64,000 nt of DNA. Source: Pseudomonas bohemica (lineage in GTDB: Bacteria > Pseudomonadota > Gammaproteobacteria > Pseudomonadales > Pseudomonadaceae). Under the pieces are notes generated by a model. That model was not told where the DNA came from. It did not search any database and saw only the letters and a list, made by a program, of their open reading frames with translations. The first letter of the stretch is position 1. The number at the start of each line of letters is the position of its first letter. Where the stretch lies: positions 195,496 through 259,495 of the forward strand of contig NZ_NKHL01000118.1 in assembly GCF_002934685.1 (NCBI RefSeq), given 5' to 3'. A program made the translations under genes and the position numbers. Below are positions 34,919 through 45,881 of the stretch, piece after piece.

Positions 34919-36595
34919 ATGACCCAGGAAACCGGCGGCTTCGCCGCTCTCGACCTTCATCCGAATATTGTTGCAGCCGTTATCGCTACCGGCTACGAAG
35001 AGCCTTCGGCCATTCAGCAGCAATCGATCCCGATTATTCTTGCCGGTCACGACATGATCGGTCAGGCGCAGACAGGTACCGGTAAAACCGCGGCCTTCGC
35101 ACTGCCGATCCTGAGCCGCATCGACCCGGCCAAGCGCGAACCGCAAGCGCTGATCCTCGCGCCGACCCGCGAACTGGCCCTGCAAGTGGCCACTGCCTTC
35201 GAAACCTACGCCAAGCAAATGCCGGGCGTGACTGTCGTGGCTGTCTACGGCGGCGCGCCGATGGGCCCGCAGCTCAAAGCCATCCGCAACGGTGCTCAAA
35301 TCGTCGTCGCTACCCCGGGCCGTCTGTGCGACCACCTGCGTCGTGACGAAAAAGTCCTGGCGACCGTGAACCACCTGGTTCTCGACGAAGCGGACGAAAT
35401 GCTCAAGCTCGGTTTCATGGACGACCTGGAAGTCATCTTCAAGGCCATGCCGGAAACCCGCCAGACCGTACTCTTCTCGGCCACGCTGCCGCAGTCGATC
35501 CGCGCGATTGCCGAGCGTCACCTGAAAGACCCGAAACACGTCAAGATCCAGAGCAAGACCCAGACCGTTACCGCGATCGAGCAGGCTCACCTGCTGGTTC
35601 ACGCTGACCAGAAGACCTCTGCCGTTCTGAGCCTGCTGGAAGTCGAAGATTTCGACGCCCTGATCATGTTCGTACGTACCAAGCAGGCCACTCTGGACCT
35701 GGCAAGCGCCCTGGAAGCCAAGGGCTACAAGGCCGCTGCGCTGAACGGCGACATCGCCCAGAACCAGCGTGAGCGCGTCATCGACTCGCTGAAAGATGGC
35801 CGTCTGGACATCGTCGTCGCGACCGACGTCGCTGCCCGTGGTCTGGACGTTCCGCGCATCACTCACGTGTTCAACGTGGACATGCCGTACGACCCTGAGT
35901 CCTACGTTCACCGTATCGGCCGTACCGGTCGTGCAGGTCGCGAGGGTCGTGCACTGTTGCTGGTGACTCCACGTGAGCGCCGCATGCTACAAGTGATCGA
36001 GCGTGTGACTGGTCAGAAGGTCGCCGAAGTTCGCCTGCCGGACTCCCAAGCCGTTCTCGATGCCCGCATCAAGAAGTTGACCAACAGCCTGGCGCCGCTG
36101 GTTGCCGATGCCGAGGCGAGCCATGGCGATCTGCTGGACCGTCTGACTGCCGACATCGGTTGTACTCCGCGTGCGCTGGCTGCTGCGTTGCTGCGTAAAG
36201 CGACCAACGGTCAGGCCCTGACCCTGGCTGCCATCGAGAAAGAGCGTCCACTGGTGCCGAACAGCGCGCCGCGTGGTGATCGTACCGATCGTCCATCGGG
36301 TGACCGTCCTGATCGTGGTGACCGTGAACGTCGTGCTCCGATGCCGCTGGCGGAAGGCCGCGCTCGTTGCCGTACCGCGCTGGGCGCGCGTGACGGTATC
36401 GCTGCCAAGAACCTGCTCGGCGCCATCCTCAACGAAGGTGGTCTGGCTCGCGAAGCGATCGGTCGCATCCAGGTGCGTGACAGCTTCAGCCTCGTCGAGC
36501 TGCCGGAAGATGGCCTCGAGCGTCTGCTGGCCAAGCTGAAAGACACCCGCGTTGCCGGCAAGCAGCTGAAACTGCGTCGCTATCGCGAAGACTGA
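34919..36595 (+). CDS. deaD: DEAD-box RNA helicase DeaD/CsdA
   Basis: The 558-residue helicase has all the DEAD-box motifs: AQTGTGKT, PTRELALQ, VATPGRL, DEADEM, SAT, VATDVAARGLD and HRIGRTGR. A linker with an arginine/aspartate-rich stretch (GDRTDRPSGDRPDRGDRER) leads to a C-terminal DbpA-type RNA-binding fold (about 480-555). DeaD unwinds structured mRNAs and rRNA, mainly at low temperature, in ribosome assembly and the degradosome. AGAGG precedes ATG 34919. A long leader and a strong terminator frame it as a single-gene unit. Confidence 0.95.
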   Translation: MTQETGGFAALDLHPNIVAAVIATGYEEPSAIQQQSIPIILAGHDMIGQAQTGTGKTAAFALPILSRIDPAKREPQALILAPTRELALQVATAFETYAKQMPGVTVVAVYGGAPMGPQLKAIRNGAQIVVATPGRLCDHLRRDEKVLATVNHLVLDEADEMLKLGFMDDLEVIFKAMPETRQTVLFSATLPQSIRAIAERHLKDPKHVKIQSKTQTVTAIEQAHLLVHADQKTSAVLSLLEVEDFDALIMFVRTKQATLDLASALEAKGYKAAALNGDIAQNQRERVIDSLKDGRLDIVVATDVAARGLDVPRITHVFNVDMPYDPESYVHRIGRTGRAGREGRALLLVTPRERRMLQVIERVTGQKVAEVRLPDSQAVLDARIKKLTNSLAPLVADAEASHGDLLDRLTADIGCTPRALAAALLRKATNGQALTLAAIEKERPLVPNSAPRGDRTDRPSGDRPDRGDRERRAPMPLAEGRARCRTALGARDGIAAKNLLGAILNEGGLAREAIGRIQVRDSFSLVELPEDGLERLLAKLKDTRVAGKQLKLRRYRED

Positions 36596-36618
36596 TCGGC
36601 TGAGCTGATCGTCTGAAC

Positions 36619-36652
36619 AAAAAAATCCCCGACTGGTTCGGGGATTTTTTTT
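36619..36652 (+). terminator. Rho-independent terminator of deaD
   Basis: AAAAAAATCCCCG / CGGGGATTTTTTTT with a seven-base loop, 23 bases after the deaD stop codon. Confidence 0.92.
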
Positions 36653-36682
36653 GGGCCGGGGTTTGGTGGCAAGCGCCTATCC

Positions 36683-36752
36683 TGGTAGCAGTCCGGCTTA
36701 CCGGCGGTAGTGTCTTCGAACTCCCCATCGCCGCAAGCCGGACTGCTATCAG
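36683..36752. repeat. REP inverted pair, class B
   Basis: GTAGCAGTCCGGCTTACCGGC faces GCCGCAAGCCGGACTGCTATC. It lies between the convergent deaD and dioxygenase genes. Confidence 0.9.
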
Positions 36753-36797
36753 GATCTAGTCATCCTTAGCGTCGGCACAAATTCAGAAGAAAAGCCC

Positions 36798-37565
36798 TCA
36801 ACCAAAGCGGTAAATATCCATCCCCAACGCACCCATGGTGAAGCCCTGGTGCGCCACGCTGAATTTACCCCCGGCGCCGCGCGCGAAATACAGCGGCAAC
36901 AAGTGCTCGTCAGACGGGTGATTGCGAACCGCATCGGGGGCTTGGCGGCGATAGTCGTGCAGTGCCTCCTCATCGTTGGCTGCGAGTTTCTCCACCATCC
37001 AGTCCCGGAATGCCAACGCCCAAGGCTCGATGCTCTCGGGCCCGGCGTGCCAATCCAGCTCGCGCAGATTGTGGGTGATGCTTCCGGAGCCAATGATCAG
37101 CACGTCTTCCTCGCGCAAAACGCTCAACGCATGACCCACACGGGTTTGCAGGGCGGGTCCCATGCGTGTCGGTAGGGAAACCTGCACGATCGGAATATCC
37201 GCCTGCGGATACATCAACGACAGCGGCACCCAGACCCCGTGGTCGAACGGGCGGCGGGTGTCAATGCGCGCGGACAGGTCGGCGGCGGCCAGCAATTCCA
37301 TCACGTGTCGGGTCAACTCTGGCTGACCCGGCGCTGGGTATTGCATAGCGAAGAGCTCGGCGGGAAAACCACCAAAGTCATGCCAGGTTTCCGGCTGTGG
37401 GTTGCCATTGACCAGCAGCTCGTTACTTTCCCAGTGCGCCGAAACGATCACGATCGCCTTCGGCCGTGGCAGTTCGGCAGCCAGCCGTGCGAAGGCAGGG
37501 CCGCTGGCGCCGGGCTCCAGCGCAAGCATGGGTGAGCCATGAGAAATGAACAGGCTAGGGAACAT
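36798..37565 (-). CDS. Class III extradiol ring-cleavage dioxygenase (DODA/YgiD type)
   Basis: The 255-residue protein is a DODA-type (LigB-like) dioxygenase. The metal-binding histidines are visible in FISHGSPM (near residue 9), VSAHWES (near 43), RPFDHGVWVPL and GSGSITHNLREL. YgiD-like members cleave 4,5-catechols such as DOPA in vitro. The physiological substrate is generally unknown. It is divergent from tpm, with about 105 bp between. No aromatic-degradation genes are nearby. Confidence 0.9.
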   Translation of the reverse strand: MFPSLFISHGSPMLALEPGASGPAFARLAAELPRPKAIVIVSAHWESNELLVNGNPQPETWHDFGGFPAELFAMQYPAPGQPELTRHVMELLAAADLSARIDTRRPFDHGVWVPLSLMYPQADIPIVQVSLPTRMGPALQTRVGHALSVLREEDVLIIGSGSITHNLRELDWHAGPESIEPWALAFRDWMVEKLAANDEEALHDYRRQAPDAVRNHPSDEHLLPLYFARGAGGKFSVAHQGFTMGALGMDIYRFG

Positions 37566-37670
37566 GTCAGGCGTCCTGAGCGTATAAGATAGGGCTCATG
37601 ATCAGCCAGATCATTGATCTAAATCTAATATAAGTTTTCGTGCCGTTTGATCGAAATATCAGGAGCATTT

Positions 37671-38327
37671 ATGGAGCCGCGATTTTGGCATGAGCGCTGG
37701 GCGATCAATCAGATTGGCTTCAATCAGTCAGAAGTGAATCCGTATCTTGTCAAGTTGTGGCCCGAGCTGGCAGTCAAGCCCCGCGAGCGGGTGTTCGTGC
37801 CCCTGTGTGGAAAAACCATCGACATGCGCTGGCTCTTGCTCCAGGGCCTTCATGTGGTGGGGGCTGAGCTTTCGGAAATCGCCGTTGCCGCCTGGTTCAG
37901 CGAAGGTGGGCTGACGCCCGAGATAGAAGAGCGCGGCCCGTTCAAAGTCTACCGCCATGGAGAGTGCGAGATCTGGTGTGGTGACTTCTTCGCTCTCAAA
38001 GCCAGGGACATCGGCGAATGCACCGCGTTTTACGACCGCGCCGCGATGATTGCGATGCCTGCGGAGATGCGTTGGCGGTATGTCGAACAGCTCAATCGCC
38101 TGATGGCCGAGGATTCGCGCGGTCTACTTATTACCCTGGATTACGATCAGTCCCAAGTCGCCGGCCCGCCGTTTTCAGTGGATGAAGACGAGGTCCTGCA
38201 GCTGCTGTCTCCCCAGTGGCGGCTCAATAGCGTAGGTGAGTGGGATGTGCTGGAAAAGAGCGCCAAGTTCAAGCAGGCCGGCGCTACGCGGTTGATGGAG
38301 TATGCGTATCGGATGTTTCGGCGGTAA
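37671..38327 (+). CDS. tpm: Thiopurine S-methyltransferase
   Basis: The 218-residue protein, the usual length, starts at ATG 37671 (MEPRFWHERWAINQIGF). Family landmarks are the W-rich N-terminus, FVPLCGKTIDMRWLLLQGLHVVGAELSEIAV for SAM binding, YDRAAMIAMPAEMR, and LLITLDYDQSQVAGPPFSV. It transfers a methyl group from SAM to thiols, selenium or tellurium compounds; in P. syringae tpm gives tellurite and selenite methylation. AGGAG lies upstream. It has its own terminator. Confidence 0.95.
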   Translation: MEPRFWHERWAINQIGFNQSEVNPYLVKLWPELAVKPRERVFVPLCGKTIDMRWLLLQGLHVVGAELSEIAVAAWFSEGGLTPEIEERGPFKVYRHGECEIWCGDFFALKARDIGECTAFYDRAAMIAMPAEMRWRYVEQLNRLMAEDSRGLLITLDYDQSQVAGPPFSVDEDEVLQLLSPQWRLNSVGEWDVLEKSAKFKQAGATRLMEYAYRMFRR

Positions 38328-38402
38328 CGCCGATCTCGGAAAGCCGCGCCTGCCCTGTGCGAGCGTTCAGCCTGAGAGATCACTGTTTTTACAGGCAAAA
38401 GA

Positions 38403-38430
38403 AAAGGGCGACTCCTGTCGCCCTTTCTTG
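38403..38430. terminator. Bidirectional terminator between tpm and htpX
   Basis: AAAGGGCGAC / GTCGCCCTTT with a TCCT loop and a T-rich tail, between the two convergent stop codons. It can serve both genes. Confidence 0.85.
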
Positions 38431-38447
38431 TAACTGCCGTTCGGGGA

Positions 38448-39335
38448 TCAACCGCGGCGGCGCAGCGCCTCGATACGGTCTTCCAGCGCCGGGTGGCTCA
38501 TGAACAGGCCTGCCAGACCGTGCTTCAAGCCGCCGTTGATGCCAAATGCCGTCAGGCTTTCCGGCATCTGCACCGGCACGCCCTGTTCCGAACGCAGGCG
38601 CTGCAAGGCGCTGATCATCGCACCAGTACCGGCCAGACGGGCACCCGCGTCGTCGGCGCGGTATTCACGTTTGCGCGAGAACCACATGACGATGGCGCTG
38701 GCCAGGAAGCCAAGCACGATTTCGGCAAAGATGGTCGCAATGTAGAACGCGATACCCCGGCCTTCTTCATTCTTGAAAATCACTTTGTCGACGAAGTTGC
38801 CGATGATCCGGGCGAAGAACATGACGAAGGTGTTCACCACGCCCTGAACCAGCGCCAGGGTGACCATGTCGCCGTTGGATACGTGGCCGATTTCGTGAGC
38901 CAGAACCGCTTTCACCTCATCGGGCGAGAAACGCTCCAGCAGACCCTGACTGACAGCCACCAGGGCGTCGTTCTTGTTCCAGCCGGTGGCGAAGGCGTTG
39001 GCTTCGTACGCCGGGAAAATCCCGACTTCCGGCATCTTGATGCCAGCCTCGCGGGACAGTTGTTCCACGGTCTGGAGCAGCCATTGCTCATGACGGGTGC
39101 GGGGTTGGGTGATGATCTGGGTCCCGGTGCTCATCTTCGCCATCCACTTGGAGATGAACAGCGAGAACAGCGAGCCGGCGAAACCGAATATGGCGCAGAA
39201 AATCAGCAGCTGATTGAGGTTGAGGTCAACCCCGTTGGCCGCCATGAACCCGTTGAAGCCAAACAGGCTCAAGGTGATGCTGGCAATCAGCACGACCGCA
39301 AGGTTAGTGGCCAAAAACAGCAAGATGCGCATCAT
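38448..39335 (-). CDS. htpX: Membrane zinc protease HtpX
   Basis: The 295-residue M48 protease has two N-terminal helices (about 4-25 and 42-62), the zinc motif HEIGH at 147-151 and a distal glutamate region in REYRADDAGARLAG. Two further helices lie around the active site (about 158-178 and 190-212). It degrades damaged inner-membrane proteins alongside FtsH. GAGGAGAA precedes ATG 39335. A sigma-70 promoter is visible about 40 bp upstream. It is convergent with tpm. Confidence 0.95.
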   Translation of the reverse strand: MMRILLFLATNLAVVLIASITLSLFGFNGFMAANGVDLNLNQLLIFCAIFGFAGSLFSLFISKWMAKMSTGTQIITQPRTRHEQWLLQTVEQLSREAGIKMPEVGIFPAYEANAFATGWNKNDALVAVSQGLLERFSPDEVKAVLAHEIGHVSNGDMVTLALVQGVVNTFVMFFARIIGNFVDKVIFKNEEGRGIAFYIATIFAEIVLGFLASAIVMWFSRKREYRADDAGARLAGTGAMISALQRLRSEQGVPVQMPESLTAFGINGGLKHGLAGLFMSHPALEDRIEALRRRG

Positions 39336-39380
39336 GGTGTGGAATTTCTCCTCGTGAAGAATGTGTAACGTGTTGCGGGG

Positions 39381-39409
39381 TATATAAGGTGATGTCGGTG
39401 GGTATTCAA
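39381..39409 (-). promoter_or_regulatory. Predicted htpX promoter
   Basis: On the minus strand TTGAAT (39409-39404), a 17-bp spacer and TATATA (39386-39381) form a good sigma-70 promoter. This puts the transcript start about 40 bases before the htpX ATG. Confidence 0.6.
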
Positions 39410-39510
39410 CCGGGCGACTATTTCAAACTGTGTCGCTTTGCGTGGCCTGGGGAATTGTGGACGATTGGGGGGGCGATCAGAGCGGTTGGTGTATGCGGAG
39501 TCATCACAAC

Positions 39511-39591
39511 CTGCAGGAGCGCGCTTGCCCGCGATTGCGGTGTGTCAAGACGTCGCTGACAGATCGCAATCGCGGGCAAGCGCTCCTACAG
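39511..39591. repeat. REP inverted pair, class A
   Basis: CTGCAGGAGCGCGCTTGCCCG faces CGCGGGCAAGCGCTCCTACAG. It lies between the htpX promoter and the alaA stop codon. Confidence 0.9.
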
Positions 39592-39599
39592 AAGCAACA

Positions 39600-40811
39600 T
39601 TACTGCTTGTACGACTTCAGGAAACTGCCGATCCGACCGATCGCCTGTTCCAGATCATCGACTCGCGGCAGGGTCACCACGCGGAAATGGTCCGGCCACG
39701 GCCAGTTGAACGCGGTACCCTGCACGATCAGCAGCTTTTCCGAAAGCAGCAGGTCCAGCGCGAATTTCTCGTCATTGTGGATCGGGCAGACTTTCGGGTC
39801 GATCCGCGGGAACGCATACAGCGCGCCCATCGGCTTCACGCAACTGACGCCGGGAATGTCATTGAGCAGTTCCCAGGTACGGTTGCGCTGTTCCAGCAGA
39901 CGGCCGGGCGGGAGGATCAGGTCATTGATGCTCTGGTAGCCACCCAATGCGGTCTGGATTGCATGCTGGCTCGGTACGTTGGCGCACAGGCGCATGTTCG
40001 CCAGGATGTCGATGCCTTCGATGTAGCTCTGGGCATTGTGTTTCGGGCCGGAAATGGCGATCCAGCCGGAGCGGAAACCCGCCACGCGATAGGATTTGGA
40101 CAGACCGTTGAAGGTCAGGCACAGCAGGTCCGGGGCCAGCGAAGCGGTGCAGATGTGCACGGCGTCGTCGTACAGGATCTTGTCGTAGATCTCGTCGGAG
40201 AACACCACCAGATTATGCTGGCGAGCGATTTCCAGCATGCCCAGTAGCACTTCTTTGGAGTACACGGCACCGGTCGGGTTGTTCGGGTTGATGATCACCA
40301 TCGCCTTGGTGTTCGGCGTGATCTTGGCTTTTATGTCGTCCAGATCCGGCCACCAATTGGCCTGCTCATCGCACAGATAATGCACCGGGCTGCCACCGGA
40401 CAGCGCCACGGCGGCGGTCCACAGCGGGTAATCCGGCGCAGGTACCAGCACTTCATCACCGTTGTTGAGCAACGCCTGCATCGACATCACGATCAGTTCG
40501 GAAACACCGTTGCCCAGGTAGATGTCTTCGATGCCGACACCTTCGACCTGCTTCTGCTGGTAGTACTGCATCACCGCCTTGCGCGCGCTGAACAGGCCCT
40601 TGGAGTCGCTGTAGCCCTGGGCGGTCGGGAGGTTGCGAATCACGTCTTGCAGGATCTCGTCCGGCGCCTCGAAACCGAACGGCGCCGGGTTGCCGATGTT
40701 CAGCTTGAGGATGCGGTGGCCTTCCTCTTCCAGGCGCTTGGCGTGCTTGAGCACGGGCCCGCGAATGTCGTAGCAGACGTTGGCGAGCTTGTTCGATTTG
40801 CTGAACTGCAT
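39600..40811 (-). CDS. alaA: Glutamate-pyruvate aminotransferase AlaA
   Basis: The 403-residue enzyme is a fold-type I PLP aminotransferase close to E. coli AlaA (YfbQ). It starts MQFSKSNKLANVCYDIRGPVL, with the PLP lysine K239 in FNGLSKSYRVAG and the conserved YPLWTAAV, INPNNPTGAVY and SDEIYDKILYD. It makes alanine from pyruvate and glutamate. ATG 40811 is chosen over the longer open frame because the family begins here. The msrB gene is divergent, 193 bp away. Confidence 0.93.
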   Translation of the reverse strand: MQFSKSNKLANVCYDIRGPVLKHAKRLEEEGHRILKLNIGNPAPFGFEAPDEILQDVIRNLPTAQGYSDSKGLFSARKAVMQYYQQKQVEGVGIEDIYLGNGVSELIVMSMQALLNNGDEVLVPAPDYPLWTAAVALSGGSPVHYLCDEQANWWPDLDDIKAKITPNTKAMVIINPNNPTGAVYSKEVLLGMLEIARQHNLVVFSDEIYDKILYDDAVHICTASLAPDLLCLTFNGLSKSYRVAGFRSGWIAISGPKHNAQSYIEGIDILANMRLCANVPSQHAIQTALGGYQSINDLILPPGRLLEQRNRTWELLNDIPGVSCVKPMGALYAFPRIDPKVCPIHNDEKFALDLLLSEKLLIVQGTAFNWPWPDHFRVVTLPRVDDLEQAIGRIGSFLKSYKQ

Positions 40812-41004
40812 GGTGATTGATCCCGAAAATGGACGATCCGCTATAAATGACGAACGCGAACCGCTGGGCATGACGCCATCAAAATGGATTTGTATGCATT
40901 TAAAGCGGGTGACAGACTGACGTTTAACGAAGGCGCAATCATACGTGCCACCCGATCCGTGGAAAAGACACAGTTCGGGCTTTTTCAGTTGTGGAGGTGT
41001 ACCC

Positions 41005-41403
41005 GTGGAAAAGCTGGAAAAAACCCTCGAAGAATGGAAGCAGATGCTCGATCCGGAGCAATACAATGTCTGTCGCCTCAAAGCCACCGAAAGGCCCTTC
41101 AGCGGCAAATACAACAGCACCAGGACCGATGGCGTCTATCACTGCATCTGCTGCAACGAGGCGCTGTTCGATTCCACCACCAAATTCGATTCAGGCTGCG
41201 GCTGGCCGAGTTTCTATGCGCCCATCGAAGGCAGCGCAGTGGTGGAGGTCCGCGACGTCAGCCACGGCATGATTCGCACCGAGGTCGTCTGCGCCAAATG
41301 CGATGCACACCTGGGGCACGTCTTCCCCGATGGCCCGCCGCCCACCGGCCTGCGTTACTGCATCAACTCGGTGTGCCTGGACCTGGTTTCCCGCGAAGCC
41401 TGA
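41005..41403 (+). CDS. msrB: Peptide methionine-R-sulfoxide reductase MsrB
   Basis: The 132-residue enzyme reduces methionine-R-sulfoxide in proteins. It begins at GTG 41005, with GGAGGT six bases before it; the upstream ATG at 40945 lacks such a site and adds residues not typical of the family. Zinc cysteines C47/C50 and C96/C99, the SGCGWPSF motif (C65) and the catalytic C119 in LRYCINS are all present. It is followed by a glutathione peroxidase gene 86 bp on, so the two probably share an oxidative-stress role. Confidence 0.95.
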   Translation: MEKLEKTLEEWKQMLDPEQYNVCRLKATERPFSGKYNSTRTDGVYHCICCNEALFDSTTKFDSGCGWPSFYAPIEGSAVVEVRDVSHGMIRTEVVCAKCDAHLGHVFPDGPPPTGLRYCINSVCLDLVSREA

Positions 41404-41489
41404 TGTCTTGCTATCACTGTGCATGATCGGATGGCGCGCCAATCGACGGCGCGCTAATTTGGCGGTTTGATCCTTCTCGAGGCATCGCC

Positions 41490-41975
41490 ATGAGCGAAAA
41501 TTTGCTGAACATCCCGGTGCAGACCATCAACGGCGAGCAAAAGACGCTCGCGGACTATGCGGGCAAGGCGGTCCTGGTGGTGAATACTGCCAGCAAGTGT
41601 GGCTTCACCCCGCAATACAAGGGGCTCGAAGAGCTGTGGCAGGGCTATAGGGATCGGGGGCTGATGGTGTTGGGCTTTCCGTGTAACCAGTTCGGCAAAC
41701 AGGAGCCGGGCAATGAAAGTGCGATCTCCGAGTTCTGCGAATTGAACTACGGGGTGAGCTTTCCGTTGTTCAAGAAGATTGATGTCAACGGCAGCGGCGC
41801 CCATCCGCTGTTCGTGCAATTGAAGAAACAGGCGCCGGGCTTGCTGGGTTCGGAGCGCATCAAGTGGAACTTCACCAAATTCCTCATCGGCAAGGATGGC
41901 AAGCTGGTCAAGCGCTATGCGCCGCTGACCAAGCCAGAGGAATTGAAGTCGGATATCGAAGCGTTGCTCAAGTAA
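41490..41975 (+). CDS. Glutathione peroxidase family (thiol peroxidase)
   Basis: The 161-residue protein has the full GPx signature. The peroxidatic cysteine C37 lies in NTASKCGFTPQY, then LGFPCNQFGKQEPG supplies the glutamine and KWNFTKFLIGKDG the tryptophan and asparagine. Like other bacterial GPx proteins it uses cysteine rather than selenocysteine, and probably works with thioredoxin. It follows msrB on the same strand. In P. aeruginosa the orthologous position is, from memory, occupied by the same family next to sagS. Confidence 0.93.
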   Translation: MSENLLNIPVQTINGEQKTLADYAGKAVLVVNTASKCGFTPQYKGLEELWQGYRDRGLMVLGFPCNQFGKQEPGNESAISEFCELNYGVSFPLFKKIDVNGSGAHPLFVQLKKQAPGLLGSERIKWNFTKFLIGKDGKLVKRYAPLTKPEELKSDIEALLK

Positions 41976-42024
41976 GAGCAGCGGCAGGTTTCGAGCCGCA
42001 AGCGGTAAGTCTGTGCGGCGCCGA

Positions 42025-44361
<2,337 letters not shown>

Positions 44362-44462
44362 AGGGCACTTTGTCCATTGGCCACTTGCACGTCTTGTGTC
44401 CATCGCGGGCCAAGCATAGCTGAATGCACACAGGCTTTAATCAGTTAAATCAAGGAGAAATC

Positions 44463-45356
44463 GTGGATTCTCGGTTGAACGCATTTCTGGAACGCGCCGA
44501 GTCGGTTCTGGCGCGACTTGAGCCTCTTTTGCCCGCTCTGCGTGAGCCGGTGGATTGGGATAAATCGCTGGCTGCGCGCTGGGTGCGCGAGGGGCGCGTG
44601 GGTTATCTGATGCCGCTTGAGGTGACGCTGGACATGCGCTTGTCTGACCTGATCGGTGTCGATCAGCAGCGCTCGCAGCTGGGTCGCAATACTCAGCAGT
44701 TCATCGACGGTCTGCCTGCCAACCACGCGTTGCTCTGGGGTTCGCGCGGTACCGGCAAATCATCGCTGGTTCGCGCACTGCTCGCCGAGCATGCCAAGGC
44801 CGGTCTGCGACTGATCGAGATCGAGCGCGATCATCTGGGCGATCTGCCACGGGTGGTCGAGCAATTGCAAAAGCTGCCGCAACGCTTCGTGCTGTTCTGC
44901 GATGACCTGTCGTTCGAGTCCGGCGAAGGCGATTACCGCGTGTTGAAAAGCGTGCTCGACGGCTCGCTGGAACAGGCCCCGGATAACGTGCTGTTGTACG
45001 CCACCTCCAACCGCCGTCACCTGGTGCCGGAAAAGGAAAGCGACAATGCCCACTGGCAACGCGGCGACGACGGCGAGATTCATCCAAGCGAAGCGGTCGA
45101 GGACAAGATCGCCTTGTCCGACCGTTTCGGCCTGTGGCTGTCTTTTTATCCATTTACCCAGGAGCACTTCCTGAATGTGGTGGAACACTGGGTCGGCGAG
45201 CTGGCGGCCAAAGCCGGGTTGCAGTGGCAGCGTGATCATGAGTTCGACATCCTGGCGATTCGCTGGGCGACCGGGCGCGGCAACCGCAATGGCCGCTGTG
45301 CCTATCAGTTCGCTCGTTACTGGGTTGGTTTGAAAATGCTGGAGCAACACCCATGA
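44463..45356 (+). CDS. DUF815-family AAA+-like ATPase
   Basis: The 297-residue protein belongs to DUF815. Walker A is GSRGTGKS (93-100), Walker B RFVLFCDDLSFE (about 141-152), and the sensor region LYATSNRRHLVPE is followed by DRFGLWLSFYPFTQEHFL. GTG 44463 has AAGGAGA upstream and is preferred over the longer ATG frame at 44424. The family is widespread but functionally unexplained. Its stop overlaps the next start by ATGA, tying it to the free-methionine-sulfoxide reductase. It is divergent from sagS. Confidence 0.88.
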   Translation: MDSRLNAFLERAESVLARLEPLLPALREPVDWDKSLAARWVREGRVGYLMPLEVTLDMRLSDLIGVDQQRSQLGRNTQQFIDGLPANHALLWGSRGTGKSSLVRALLAEHAKAGLRLIEIERDHLGDLPRVVEQLQKLPQRFVLFCDDLSFESGEGDYRVLKSVLDGSLEQAPDNVLLYATSNRRHLVPEKESDNAHWQRGDDGEIHPSEAVEDKIALSDRFGLWLSFYPFTQEHFLNVVEHWVGELAAKAGLQWQRDHEFDILAIRWATGRGNRNGRCAYQFARYWVGLKMLEQHP

Positions 45357-45835
45357 TCGATTTGAAAGCAGCAGGTGAGGGCCTCGATGGCTACCATCTG
45401 CTGACCGCGCAGCTTGAATCCTTGTTGGCTGACGAACGCGATTTCATCGCCAATGCGGCGCAGTTTTCGGCGTTTCTTTATACCCAGCTCGACGACCTGA
45501 ACTGGGCCGGCTTCTACCTCAATCGCAACGAGGAGCTGGTGCTGGGGCCGTTTCAAGGGCAGATCGCCTGCGTACGGATTCCATTCGGCAAGGGCGTCTG
45601 CGGGACTGCCGCGCAAAACCGCGAGACCCAGCGCGTGCTGGATGTGCACGAGTTCCCGGGGCACATCGCTTGCGACAGCGCCTCCAACAGCGAACTGGTC
45701 GTGCCGTTGGTCAAGGAAGGCCGTTTGATTGGCGTGCTGGATCTGGACAGTCCGAGTCTTGCGCGTTTCAGCGAAGCGGATCAGGCGGGGATCGAGGCGT
45801 TGGTGGCGATTTTTCTCAAGGCCACCGATTGCTGA
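45353..45835 (+). CDS. msrC: Free methionine-(R)-sulfoxide reductase (GAF type)
   Basis: The 160-residue protein is a single GAF domain with three cysteines, C73, C83 and C107. Their spacing (10 and 24) equals that of the E. coli enzyme cysteines as I remember them (84, 94, 118). It reduces free methionine-R-sulfoxide with thioredoxin. Other landmarks are LNWAGFYLNRNEELVLGPFQG and GVLDLDSPSLARF. It is translationally coupled to the DUF815 gene, an arrangement that suggests a functional link not yet explained. Confidence 0.92.
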   Translation: MIDLKAAGEGLDGYHLLTAQLESLLADERDFIANAAQFSAFLYTQLDDLNWAGFYLNRNEELVLGPFQGQIACVRIPFGKGVCGTAAQNRETQRVLDVHEFPGHIACDSASNSELVVPLVKEGRLIGVLDLDSPSLARFSEADQAGIEALVAIFLKATDC

Positions 45836-45881
45836 GGTGATGCCCTGATGCCTCATCAGGGCCTGTCTTGAGAAAAAACCA

